A stretch of DNA of 64,000 nucleotides from an uncultured Prevotellaceae bacterium (GTDB lineage Bacteria > Bacteroidota > Bacteroidia > Bacteroidales > Bacteroidaceae): contig ONAG01000010.1 of the NCBI GenBank assembly GCA_900315745.1, forward strand, positions 56,205 through 120,204, given 5' to 3'. Below, one piece after another: positions 34,498 to 43,796 of this stretch (the stretch's first letter is position 1; the number at the start of each line of letters is the position of its first letter). A model generated the notes under the pieces. The model made no database searches, was not told the DNA's origin, and saw only the letters and a list, made by a program, of their open reading frames with translations. Both the position numbers and the translations under genes were made by a program.

Positions 34498-36831
34498 ATG
34501 AAAGGAATAGCAATCATGTGCATGGCCATACTATTGGCGGGCTGTAGTTCTGCCGACATGGAACAGCAGATAGATGAAATCTACAACAAGATGACTCAAG
34601 AGGAGCGTATCGCCCAGTTGAGAAGCGGGTATATGGACGTGTTGTTTGACGACCAGGGGAAGCTCGACACCACCAAGTGCCGGCAGTTGATACCCAACGG
34701 CATCGGGCATTTCTCGCAATATGCCAGTCAGAAACCCCTTGCTCCGGAAGTGCTGCGCGACCGTGTAGCGGCAGTGCAGGACTGGCTGATGCACAATACG
34801 CCCAGTGGCATTCCCGCACTCTTCCACGAAGAAGTGCTGTCGGGAGTGAACACCAAGGGTGCCACCATCTACCCGCAGCAGATAGGGCAGGCATGTTCGT
34901 TCAACCCCGAACTGGCGGAACTGAAGACACAGCAGACAGGCATTGCCTTGCGCAAGATGGGTGGCGTGCTGTCGCTCTCGCCCATGGTGGATGTTTGCCG
35001 CACGCCCAGTTTCAACCGTTTGGAGGAGTCGTATGGTGAAGATGGCTATCTCTCCGCCGTGATGGGCACGGCATTTGTGAAAGGCTTGCAGCAGGGAGAC
35101 CTGAAGAAAGGCGTGGGAGCCTGTTCCAAGCACTACCTCGGTTATGGTGGTGGTGGTGATGCCGATGAAAAAGAACTGATGGAGGAGATACTGCTGCCGC
35201 ATGAGACAATGATACGTCTGGCGGGCAGCAAGGCACTCATGCCGGGCTACCATGCAGTGCATGGTACCAACTGCGTGGCAAACAGTGAGATACTGCAAGA
35301 CATCCTGCGCGATTACTTGGGCTTCGACGGAATGGTGGTGAGCGACTATACTGCCATCGACCAGTTGCCCGACCAGGAAGATGTCGTGCATAAGGCAAGT
35401 GCCGCCATCAACGGTGGCAATGATGTGGACTTCCCCACAGGCTCCAATTACCAGCATTTGCAAGAAGCCATCGACAAGGGTCTGGTGAAGGAAGAGGTTC
35501 TGGAGCGTGCAGTGAAGGATGTGCTTCGCTACAAGTATCGTGCAGGTCTGTTCGACAAGAATCCCTACCTCTACGGCAAGGGCGAGATAAAGTTCGACAC
35601 CCCCGAGGAACGACAGACGGCATACGACATTGCCACCCAGTCGGTGGTGCTGTTGGAGAACAATGGCATCCTGCCGCTGAAAGGGCAAAAGAACATATTG
35701 CTGACAGGACCAAATGCCAACACCATGTGGGCAGGGTGCGGCGATTATTCCTTCCCGGCAATGACATATTTCTGGAAATGTATAACAGAAGACTTGGACC
35801 ATCCCCACGTGGTGACACTGCTGGAAGGCATGAACTCTCGAAAGTCAGAGGGGGTGAATGTCATGTATTCGCGAGGTTGTGACTGGACCGAAGAGATAGA
35901 GACGAAATATACCGAGGGTGGCGATGAGCGAGCTTGGGAGTATGCCATACTGCACCGCAAGGTGGATTCGGGTGAAAATGCCGACAAGGCAGAGGCTCTC
36001 GCCATGGCAAGACATGCCGACGTCATTGTTGCCGCCGTAGGCGAGAACGTCATGCTGTGTGGTGAGAACCGCGACCGTCAGGGACTGCGTCTGCCTGGCA
36101 AGCAAGAGCAATATGTGGAACAGTTGTTGCAGACAGGCAAGCCAGTGGTGCTTGTGATGTTTGGTGGTCGTGCGCAAGTAATATCGGGCATCGCCGAACG
36201 TTGTGCTGCTGTCATCCAGGCATGGTATCCTGGTGAGGAATGCGGCAATGCCGTGGCAGACTTGCTCTATGGAAAGGTTTCCCCATCCGCCAAACTATCA
36301 GTGAGTTATCCCAACACTGAAATCTACGAGCCTATCTGCTACAACTATTCTGAGGCAAAAGACCCGAGGGTGCAGTGGCCTTTCGGCTATGGACTGAGCT
36401 ACACCACTTTTGAGTACAAGAACATGAAGGTGACAGGCGAGGCATCAACAGCCGACAAGAGCGTAGAGGTCTCGTTCGACATCACCAACACAGGAGAGAT
36501 GGCTGCCGACGAGATAGCACAGGTGTATCTCTCACCCACAAAGGACAACCAGAACATCAGGCCGATACAATTGCAGGGATTTGCCCGCGTGCCGCTTCAG
36601 CCGGGACAGACCAAGAAGGTTACTGTAAGGCTCAATGTGGAGCAGTTTGGTTTCTACAGTCATAAGGACCGCCGTCAATGGAACATCTGTCCAGGTGAGT
36701 TCATCGTCAAGATTGGTGCTTCATCCACCGACATAAGACTTCAGGAGAAGGTGGTGCTGAAAGGTGAATTGGTTAGTAAGCCTTTGAGAGAGAGCTACTT
36801 CTCAGAGACTACAGTTTCGGAGCCAATCTGA
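34498..36831 (+). CDS. GH3 beta-glycosidase lipoprotein
   Basis: 777 aa. Start chosen at MKGIAIMCMAILLAGCSS, a lipoprotein signal with Cys16 downstream of a consensus promoter; earlier in-frame ATGs overlap that promoter. The N-terminal TIM barrel has KHY (about 211-213) and the nucleophile Asp283 in GMVVSDY. The second alpha/beta domain has VGENVMLCGENRDRQGLRLP. The C-terminal fibronectin-III-like domain (about 670-760) begins after FGYGLSYTTF. A beta-glucosidase or beta-xylosidase activity is likely; exact sugar unknown. It precedes the SEDS-like gene by 79 bp on the same strand. Confidence 0.88.
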   Translation: MKGIAIMCMAILLAGCSSADMEQQIDEIYNKMTQEERIAQLRSGYMDVLFDDQGKLDTTKCRQLIPNGIGHFSQYASQKPLAPEVLRDRVAAVQDWLMHNTPSGIPALFHEEVLSGVNTKGATIYPQQIGQACSFNPELAELKTQQTGIALRKMGGVLSLSPMVDVCRTPSFNRLEESYGEDGYLSAVMGTAFVKGLQQGDLKKGVGACSKHYLGYGGGGDADEKELMEEILLPHETMIRLAGSKALMPGYHAVHGTNCVANSEILQDILRDYLGFDGMVVSDYTAIDQLPDQEDVVHKASAAINGGNDVDFPTGSNYQHLQEAIDKGLVKEEVLERAVKDVLRYKYRAGLFDKNPYLYGKGEIKFDTPEERQTAYDIATQSVVLLENNGILPLKGQKNILLTGPNANTMWAGCGDYSFPAMTYFWKCITEDLDHPHVVTLLEGMNSRKSEGVNVMYSRGCDWTEEIETKYTEGGDERAWEYAILHRKVDSGENADKAEALAMARHADVIVAAVGENVMLCGENRDRQGLRLPGKQEQYVEQLLQTGKPVVLVMFGGRAQVISGIAERCAAVIQAWYPGEECGNAVADLLYGKVSPSAKLSVSYPNTEIYEPICYNYSEAKDPRVQWPFGYGLSYTTFEYKNMKVTGEASTADKSVEVSFDITNTGEMAADEIAQVYLSPTKDNQNIRPIQLQGFARVPLQPGQTKKVTVRLNVEQFGFYSHKDRRQWNICPGEFIVKIGASSTDIRLQEKVVLKGELVSKPLRESYFSETTVSEPI

Positions 36832-36910
36832 CAAGATGTTCCTATCCGCGTTTCATGAAAATCCGTTCATCTAACAGACACTATGACGGATTAAGAATAG
36901 ATCAGACAAG

Positions 36911-39748
36911 ATGAGAAAGATATATTGGATTGTAGTGGGAGGTGCCATGGTGCTTCTGCTGCTGTGCATGGTGATGTTGTCGCGTGTGCGGTCGCGGTTG
37001 GTGGTGTGTGTCGATGGCTTTGCCTTGAACACAAGAGATTCCGTCACCGTGGGACGAGGTTCCAATGTGGCTTTTGACCTTGTGCCAAGCGACTATCTCG
37101 TTGTGAAGCCCGACAGCACTGGTTGGTCGTGGAAAGTCAGCGAGGCTTGTCTGAAGTCAGACTCCATTTGTTATTTCAAGATCAATGATAAGAACCCAAA
37201 CCTCCATGTGCTGGAAGTTGGGCAGGTTGTAGTGGTGAAGGCAGGCAATGAGAAACACACCCTTGACGTGTCGCAACTCGACGGCATGCTCGACGGGCAC
37301 GACTCGCAATATGTCATGTTGCGCAATGTGCTTGAAAAGCAGAGACAGGAGACAGGCAAGGGCCCCGGCGACTTCCGTAAGATGGCGTCGCTGAGGTCGT
37401 TCTTCTACCGTGAGAGAGGCAAGTTTGGAGGACTTAAAGGTCCGTGGCAGTTGGTTATTCTCGACCTTCACACCACTATTGAGGGACAGAGCTCTGCAAT
37501 AGGCTTTTGCGCTTCGGGACATGTTGACCAATGTCTCAAGGTGCAGTTCTACCGCATGGCAGAATACAGTTTCCTCTCCAAAGACAGCGACATCTTCCGT
37601 GTGGGCGAAGTCAACTACATGGCGAAGCCCATGCTCATTACCACACGGTGGGGAGCCGGTCATGCCATGCTGAGAGCCAACAGCGAGGGGATAGAAGTGA
37701 CATATCCCAAGCCCCTCACCTATACCGAAGACTGTGACACCTTGAAACAGTTGACAGGTAGAAACACTTCTCTGGTGACATTGCTGCAAGCCGATGGCTC
37801 ACTGCCTGTTGGCCACAGCCTTTTCGTTCCACAGTTCTCCTCTGCCATGCCCCAGGAAGTATGCCATGTAAGGCTGATGGGTGACAGCATCGTGGTGGCA
37901 GACAAGAAAGTGAAGTCGCGATGGATGCTCATGCCCCATCTGCAACGCACCACGGTAGATCAAGGAGTGGGGCGGATACACCTGCAAGTGGGAAAATTAG
38001 GCACGAAGATGATACTGTCATATCTTTGGCTGCCGTTGGCGGTATTCCTGCTCACCTTTTTCACCTATCCGTTGTTCATGCGTGTTGATGGCATCAGCAT
38101 CAGGAACAAGACACCATGGGCTACCCGACTGCCCAATCTCTTCCAGATGGTGGCGCTGATAGCATTTGTCTATGGTGTGTGCCGCGTTATGGTGGCTTTC
38201 AAATTGTCGTGGACCTATCCCTATTTCGAGAAGCTCACGGGAGTCGTTGTGGTGAGTGTGGCATTGATACAGATGTTGCTCTACAATCTTTCCGTGGTAT
38301 TCAATCAGGATATCCTTTTGGCAAAACCCACACTGAGGGGGCGGCGCGTAAGCAAGAAGACTCTCAGACCATGGGCGGCATTTGGCGTAGCCGTGGCAGG
38401 AGTGGCACTCTGTGCCGCAGGCATGTATTACATGGACCACCATTTCAGTCGTGACATATTGAAGTCATACATGGAGGGCGACACGTTTTCCCCGTTCCCA
38501 TGGAAATGGGCGTCGCTTAAAGGCACCAATGACTTGCATCGCAGCGTGCCATATACTTTGATGCTTTTCAACGTGCTTGCCATCCTCGTGATGCTCTTGC
38601 GCAATGTGTTTCCCAATATTTTCAGTGGCATTCACAGGATATTGTTCGGTTCTCAAAAGGCAGCTTTGTCTTCTGCCGACAACCATCGGTTCGCCTTCCT
38701 GCGTCGTGCCAATGGACGTGCCGTCGCCGTTGCCCTGTGCTATGCGTTCTTTGTCGCTTTGGCATCGGTCATCCCGGGCAATTTCTCCTCTGCTCTCATC
38801 ACTCTCCTTTTGGTGGTAGGCATGGGGCACTCCATGTCGTTGATGGACTACACGGAGAGTCGCTTGTGGGGACTTGCCACGTCGCTTGCCATCACGCTGA
38901 TAATGCTTCTCGCCGCCATTGCCATGCCAGGAGCCGACAAGGGATACTTCACCAATTACTTGGGATTTGCTTGCATGGCAGTGGTCCTCTACGCCCTTGC
39001 GTCAAAATACAAGCGCAAGTCGCCATCTTCAGCCGAGTTGAGCGAAAACATTGTGGAGCACCGGTGGATGAACTGGGTGCTTGTGGGGGTGCTTGCATGT
39101 GTCTTGTTCTTGGTGCCCAAGGCGATGTCGCTGTTCTACGATGCCGAGGAGGTGGACTACAGTCGCACCAGCAGGCGCTTTCAGATGTACTCGCAGTTTG
39201 ACAAATACCGCAATAGCGGATATCGCTATGCCGTGAGCGATGCGGAGTTCATGACGGTGATGATACATGGCATGTACAATGCCAGTGGCGCCGATCCCTT
39301 GTCTCCAGAGCACCATCCGCTCCATCCTTCGGTATCCACGGGCCAGTCGCCGGTGGTTCTCAATGATGTCTCGCTGCCTATAGCCTTTTTCGGCACTTAC
39401 GGCATCCTGTCCTACGTGGTATTCTTCTCGCTTCTGGCGTTGCTCCTTTTGGCTGTCTTGGGTTATGGCATCCCTGGTGCGGATGGAGAAGGTCGCATGT
39501 CCCTTTCCACCCTTGATGTTGATGTCACCATGCTATGGCGGTTGCTGGCAGTGATGATGTGGGTCTGCACGTCGTATTATCTTTATGCCTCTTATGTGGG
39601 GCAGTTCCCTTTCACAGGCAGGCTTTGTCCCGGCTATGGTGTCGATTCCGTTGGCGAGGCGTTGGAGAGTGCCATTCTCCTGGCGTTCATGACGACGTCA
39701 TTGTTGAAGTACGACAACAAGACAGCCGAAGAGGTTTCGAGATTGTGA
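36911..39748 (+). CDS. Large SEDS (FtsW/RodA)-like membrane protein with a big periplasmic domain
   Basis: 945 aa. One helix at residues 5-23, an extracytoplasmic region of about 340 residues, then roughly a dozen helices from 367 to the C-terminus (for example 408-428, 443-463, 604-622, 655-672, 720-738, 823-851, 874-894). The C-terminal third follows the SEDS plan: RRFQMYSQFDKYRNSGYRY where FtsW has R...WL.P....GYQ, NDVSLPIAFFGTYGILSY (Asp819) where RodA has HTDFIFAV..EELG, and FPFTGRLCPGYGVDS (899-913) where FtsW has LP..SYGGSS. If the match holds it would be a glycan-chain polymerase. The long N-terminal domain is not present in normal SEDS proteins. SEDS assignment is inference; membrane topology is visible. 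Confidence 0.6.
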   Translation: MRKIYWIVVGGAMVLLLLCMVMLSRVRSRLVVCVDGFALNTRDSVTVGRGSNVAFDLVPSDYLVVKPDSTGWSWKVSEACLKSDSICYFKINDKNPNLHVLEVGQVVVVKAGNEKHTLDVSQLDGMLDGHDSQYVMLRNVLEKQRQETGKGPGDFRKMASLRSFFYRERGKFGGLKGPWQLVILDLHTTIEGQSSAIGFCASGHVDQCLKVQFYRMAEYSFLSKDSDIFRVGEVNYMAKPMLITTRWGAGHAMLRANSEGIEVTYPKPLTYTEDCDTLKQLTGRNTSLVTLLQADGSLPVGHSLFVPQFSSAMPQEVCHVRLMGDSIVVADKKVKSRWMLMPHLQRTTVDQGVGRIHLQVGKLGTKMILSYLWLPLAVFLLTFFTYPLFMRVDGISIRNKTPWATRLPNLFQMVALIAFVYGVCRVMVAFKLSWTYPYFEKLTGVVVVSVALIQMLLYNLSVVFNQDILLAKPTLRGRRVSKKTLRPWAAFGVAVAGVALCAAGMYYMDHHFSRDILKSYMEGDTFSPFPWKWASLKGTNDLHRSVPYTLMLFNVLAILVMLLRNVFPNIFSGIHRILFGSQKAALSSADNHRFAFLRRANGRAVAVALCYAFFVALASVIPGNFSSALITLLLVVGMGHSMSLMDYTESRLWGLATSLAITLIMLLAAIAMPGADKGYFTNYLGFACMAVVLYALASKYKRKSPSSAELSENIVEHRWMNWVLVGVLACVLFLVPKAMSLFYDAEEVDYSRTSRRFQMYSQFDKYRNSGYRYAVSDAEFMTVMIHGMYNASGADPLSPEHHPLHPSVSTGQSPVVLNDVSLPIAFFGTYGILSYVVFFSLLALLLLAVLGYGIPGADGEGRMSLSTLDVDVTMLWRLLAVMMWVCTSYYLYASYVGQFPFTGRLCPGYGVDSVGEALESAILLAFMTTSLLKYDNKTAEEVSRL

Positions 39749-40020
39749 CGTAGAGGCTGATGGAACCCGACGTAAAACCAAATAAAATCCCCTTTTGTTG
39801 AAAATATCATAAATAATTGCTAATAATCATTACTCGCAAGGCGTAGTTGGTGATGATTTTATATCTTTGTACTCAGTTTTTGGCACCTTGGCGGTTGGTC
39901 CATGCGATGCCATGTGCCACTGCATGCCATCGAGGAAGAGTAGGGTGATGGCATAAAGTGCTGAACGAAGAAGAATATGTGTAAATAACCCAAATATAGT
40001 TAGTTAAAATACAGTCTGCT
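39749..40020. other. Intergenic region within the GTPase/SEDS cluster
   Basis: A TATCTTTG box at 39862-39869 may be a -7 element for the lipoprotein gene at 40021. I find no -33 partner at the right distance. Nothing else is recognisable. Confidence 0.3.
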
Positions 40021-41292
40021 ATGAGAAAGAGATTAGTCTTGAATACACTTGCCGCTGTCATGCTGACAGTCTGCGGTTTTCTCGCTTCGTGCGTGAATGG
40101 CAAGGGTCAGGTAGAGTTGAAAAAAGTCTGTGGCACCATGGAAGGTCCGTTGGAGGAAGACACCCTTCCCGCCAATGTAAAAGAGGAAATGGACAAGGCG
40201 GTGAAATTCCATCAACATGAGGTCATGAGAGATGATGCCAATGATGTCAGCGTGTGGAGCATCGGCGAGATTGACCAGGTCGCTTCCGAGGGCTTCGGCA
40301 TTGTGGTGGTGAAAGGCGCAAAATCTACAACCTTTCCACAGATACGCAATGCACGTGAACCATGGGCTGTATATGACAGCGCCGCTGGCGACCTGTGGCT
40401 GACAGCCAGCGTGGTGTGGGGCACAGGCGTTCAAGTGGAACGGCTTTACCGCATTCGTTTCCAAGACGATGGAACGGCTTACATAGCAGCCTCCATCGAC
40501 CCATACGAGATACAACAGACCTTCTGCGAGCGATTGGGCTATACCACCGAGGGTGAGCAGATTACGCTCTATATCGACCAACAGCCGGCAGACACCATCA
40601 CCAATACGGTGACCGACATGGGAGGCTTCGACGAAGACGCCCTATGGGTGGGCGAGCAAATCAGCTACGACCTCAGTAGCGGCAAGCCTCGTGTCTGCGT
40701 CGTCCCCGGAGTGAAGTTTGTCACTGGTTTGGTGCTGCACTACGACGACATGCCAACCCTCACCGCCGGAATAACGGTTGACGACAAGGGTGCTTTTACT
40801 CTCTCCGACATTGTGGTGAGGAAGGAGTCCTCCTTTCTCTCAGCCATCGACCGCTATCTGACCGACAAGATAGGCAAGCAATATGCGGAAGCCGAAATAT
40901 GCGTACCGTTCCACACCATCATCGGCGCGGATGAGAGCAATGCCGACGACATCCTTGTGTGGGGTGACTTCTGGGTGTTCAATTACAACCAGGTGGGCGA
41001 CACGCTGAAAACCGTCTCCGGAGGCAATCATCCCGGACTCTTCCACGTCCGCAAGACCGAGACGGGCTTTGAGGTGACAAACTTCGACCAAGTGGAGGAC
41101 GGGGCAGGCAACATGGAGAGCGCACGCAAGATTTTCGGAGAAAAGTTCAGTGATTTCCAAAATGTCCACAGCGACGATGAGGCGCGTGAACAACTCAGGG
41201 GTGATGTCCTGGCAGAGTACGTCACGAAACATAACCTCTCAGCTACCATGTATCAAGACCAAGGATGGCAAGCGAAGGAATTGCCTCATTGA
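40021..41292 (+). CDS. Lipoprotein of the GTPase/SEDS cluster, function unknown
   Basis: 423 aa, lipobox GFLASC with Cys24. The mature part is acidic and beta-rich without motifs I recognise. It contains paired segments such as IGEIDQVASEGFGIVVVKGA and ADDILVWGDFWVFNYNQVGD. The latter recalls NTF2-like or DUF4878-type modules near residues 275-375 (LSAIDRYLTDKIGKQYAEAE, then VPFHTIIGADESN). It precedes the first GTPase gene by 56 bp. A periplasmic accessory role is inferred from position. Confidence 0.55.
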   Translation: MRKRLVLNTLAAVMLTVCGFLASCVNGKGQVELKKVCGTMEGPLEEDTLPANVKEEMDKAVKFHQHEVMRDDANDVSVWSIGEIDQVASEGFGIVVVKGAKSTTFPQIRNAREPWAVYDSAAGDLWLTASVVWGTGVQVERLYRIRFQDDGTAYIAASIDPYEIQQTFCERLGYTTEGEQITLYIDQQPADTITNTVTDMGGFDEDALWVGEQISYDLSSGKPRVCVVPGVKFVTGLVLHYDDMPTLTAGITVDDKGAFTLSDIVVRKESSFLSAIDRYLTDKIGKQYAEAEICVPFHTIIGADESNADDILVWGDFWVFNYNQVGDTLKTVSGGNHPGLFHVRKTETGFEVTNFDQVEDGAGNMESARKIFGEKFSDFQNVHSDDEAREQLRGDVLAEYVTKHNLSATMYQDQGWQAKELPH

Positions 41293-41348
41293 TATTGGCA
41301 CAGAGACATTGAAGGGCAAACAAGCCAAAAAGGAAAAGCGACTTGGCA

Positions 41349-42995
41349 ATGATAGGGAAGAAAATATTTGACATATTCAACAACACCCCGACAATTAGGT
41401 TGGCGGTGGTGGGTGCCACAGGCAATGGCAAGACCTACCTGCTCACCGACATGGTGGGAGCCATGGAGAAGTTGGGCTACCGCCGCGACGACAGTTTCAA
41501 GGATGCCGTACTGCATAGGGATGTTTATCATCTCACCGAGAACCGTGGCGATGACGGGCGTGTGGACAAGACCGCAGTGTATGCCTGCCGCCCCGAAATG
41601 GTATATTCTTCACAGTTCCTCGACCCACACGGACGGCATGTGCAAGTGGAGTTTGCCGACATACCAGGCGAGGCAATGACAGCCGACTCCATCAACATGT
41701 TCCGCTGCATCATGGGAGCCATGATGGCAAGCAAGAGCAACATCTTCACAACCACCATTTGGAAAAATCCAAATACGCACAAGGAGATGAAATTGCTTGA
41801 AGTGGATGAAAGCGTGCTCGCCACGGGAGCTTCTGGTATCACCAGACTCGGTGGGGGAGTGCGACTCGCGCCAATAGGGATGAAGGAGGTGCACGCCATG
41901 GCTACCAGCACCACCTACCAGCCCACTCCAAGGAGAAAGGAGTATTACCGGCAGCAAGGGTTCGAGGAGGTGAAGACACAATCCACCAGTGCTGCCAAAG
42001 TGTTCAAGGAATTCTTGTCGTATGACACGGATTCCGTCATCAATGCCATCAGCATGGCATGGGATCTGCTCAAGGTTGACCTGTTGCTTAACCAACACCT
42101 GCGAGGAGCTGGTTCGGGCAAGTCCGTCTTCGAGCGAGTGTATAAGAACCATTTCTTCTTCCATTACTATACATTCCATGCCACCGATGTTGTGGTGTGT
42201 GACAAATGTTGTGTGCAGGGTTCGGTTGGAGAAACCACTCCCGATGACCAATTTCATGTCATGGTGCAAGCCCTGCGCGACCTTACTTCCTATAGTGACG
42301 CACCACGGAAGAACTGGTACCTGGCATTCAAGGGGGTGGATGCCGTGATGCAGGAATCTCCTTTTAGGGAGGTCTTCAAGCTTTCCAACGGCGATGCCAA
42401 CCTGGTATATTCCCATTTCATCACACTATTGCGTCAGGCATGCATCCATGGTCTTTTTGAAACGGCAGACCATCAAGATATTTCGTCTTCTTATCATGCG
42501 CCATTCACTTCGCCAAAAACGATGATGCAGTGGCTCACCAATGACGAACATGCTGAGTTGGCAGACATGCTCTACAGCCATTACGACAGTCTCGCAAGCA
42601 ACAGGACAGACTTTTTCAAGCCTGCTTCAGAATATGCCACCATGAGCGAACTTGCACTGCCCGACCTCTTGCAGAATCACATGAAGACATTCTGCACCTT
42701 GGACGAGAGAATAGGTGCCGTGATGAAGGAAAAGAGCGACGAGCGGACACTGCTCAACATGCCGCAGCATGTTTACATGGTGGCAACGCCCATCGACGAG
42801 GACTTTCACATTTGTCCTCACCAGTCGGATGCCCCCACAACCTTTGAGGGCAAGGCACGGCAATACAACCAGCGGGTGCATTTCGGTTCGTTGCAGTTGG
42901 CAACAAGCATATTGCTTGAACACAAGTTGGAAGTGGCAGACGAGTACAACAACTATGGGTTTGTGCTCAACTATGTGCATGGCATAGAAATGTAG
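41349..42995 (+). CDS. P-loop GTPase-like protein of the SEDS/PBP cluster
   Basis: 548 aa, started at ATG 41349 rather than the TTG six bases earlier. The G1 loop GATGNGKT is at residues 22-29 and the G3-like FADIPGE has Asp104-Gly107. No clear NKxD/TKxD motif is visible, so guanine specificity is not assured. The body is long and largely helical, with Cys pairs (CDKCC, about 280). No signal or membrane helix, so cytoplasmic. Genes of this look recall the double-GTPase (DO-GTPase) components that Aravind and colleagues placed in predicted NTPase conflict systems. I cannot test that match. Confidence 0.65.
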   Translation: MIGKKIFDIFNNTPTIRLAVVGATGNGKTYLLTDMVGAMEKLGYRRDDSFKDAVLHRDVYHLTENRGDDGRVDKTAVYACRPEMVYSSQFLDPHGRHVQVEFADIPGEAMTADSINMFRCIMGAMMASKSNIFTTTIWKNPNTHKEMKLLEVDESVLATGASGITRLGGGVRLAPIGMKEVHAMATSTTYQPTPRRKEYYRQQGFEEVKTQSTSAAKVFKEFLSYDTDSVINAISMAWDLLKVDLLLNQHLRGAGSGKSVFERVYKNHFFFHYYTFHATDVVVCDKCCVQGSVGETTPDDQFHVMVQALRDLTSYSDAPRKNWYLAFKGVDAVMQESPFREVFKLSNGDANLVYSHFITLLRQACIHGLFETADHQDISSSYHAPFTSPKTMMQWLTNDEHAELADMLYSHYDSLASNRTDFFKPASEYATMSELALPDLLQNHMKTFCTLDERIGAVMKEKSDERTLLNMPQHVYMVATPIDEDFHICPHQSDAPTTFEGKARQYNQRVHFGSLQLATSILLEHKLEVADEYNNYGFVLNYVHGIEM

Positions 42996-43022
42996 GCTTG
43001 GAAGAGAACAAAGGGTGGAAGT

Positions 43023-43775
43023 ATGAAAACAGAGGCGGTCAGTGTTGAAGTGGAACGTTTGGTGGCAGGTTCGCTAACCACCCAGCAAGGCGACACCATG
43101 TTGGCTTTCACCGAGGGTGCAAGTGATGTGGCAGAGAGCTTGTGCTCCATGATGGCACAGGGCAACAGCACTACCCATGCCTCCCTTTATGCGTGGATAC
43201 ATCCCGATACCATGAGGGCAACCATTATGCATGTGCAAGGGGGACACAATGTCTTCAGCAAGGTGCGAGCCTACGACACCCGCGTGGTATATGAATGTCA
43301 GCCCTTCGACCTGCGCCGCATGGGAGGCTATGCGTCGATGGTGACAGTCCTTGACGGGATGAGGCACTACGACCATCGAGAATATGCCTTGGGCCCTACG
43401 GTAAGGGTGAACAAGGTGATGTGCCAGCCGCTCACGGCAGACGAACAGCAGCTGTTCGACACGTTACAAGAAGCCATCATCCACGACCATAGGATTATGT
43501 TGCGTCTTGGCGATGATGAAAACCGTTATGCCTCCGAACTGTTGAAGTCACCGAGGCTGCTGTCGCTGTTGCGCGTGTTCGACCATTTGGACGATGACAT
43601 GCTGCCATTGGCATCCCTTGCCTTTGCCGTGGAACATACATGCCCAGGTATGCAGGCGCTGTTGCCATACATGAGGGTGGTGGCTCACTTCGATGATGTC
43701 AGGGCATGGGGCGATGAGGCTGAGGGAGCCTGCATCATGGATTGGACAACACCTGAATTACGGTCTCAAGAATAA
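43023..43775 (+). CDS. Small soluble protein of the GTPase cluster, function unknown
   Basis: 250 aa, no signal peptide or membrane helix, acidic. It starts 27 bp after the GTPase gene and ends 21 bp before the transpeptidase gene. The N-terminal part (about 5-125: VAGSLTTQQGDTMLAFTEGA ... ASLYAWIHPDTMRATIMHV) could be an alpha/beta partner domain. The position next to a GTPase would suit a GTPase-associated (GAP1-like) component, but I see no diagnostic motif. Confidence 0.5.
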   Translation: MKTEAVSVEVERLVAGSLTTQQGDTMLAFTEGASDVAESLCSMMAQGNSTTHASLYAWIHPDTMRATIMHVQGGHNVFSKVRAYDTRVVYECQPFDLRRMGGYASMVTVLDGMRHYDHREYALGPTVRVNKVMCQPLTADEQQLFDTLQEAIIHDHRIMLRLGDDENRYASELLKSPRLLSLLRVFDHLDDDMLPLASLAFAVEHTCPGMQALLPYMRVVAHFDDVRAWGDEAEGACIMDWTTPELRSQE

Positions 43776-43796
43776 ACCCACCAAAATGATATCCGA

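Noticed and set aside
34531-35808. 425-codon open frame on the minus strand inside the GH3 gene
   Set aside because: It lies wholly antisense to a gene with clear GH3 motifs, and its translation is rich in His, Cys and Val with no domain.
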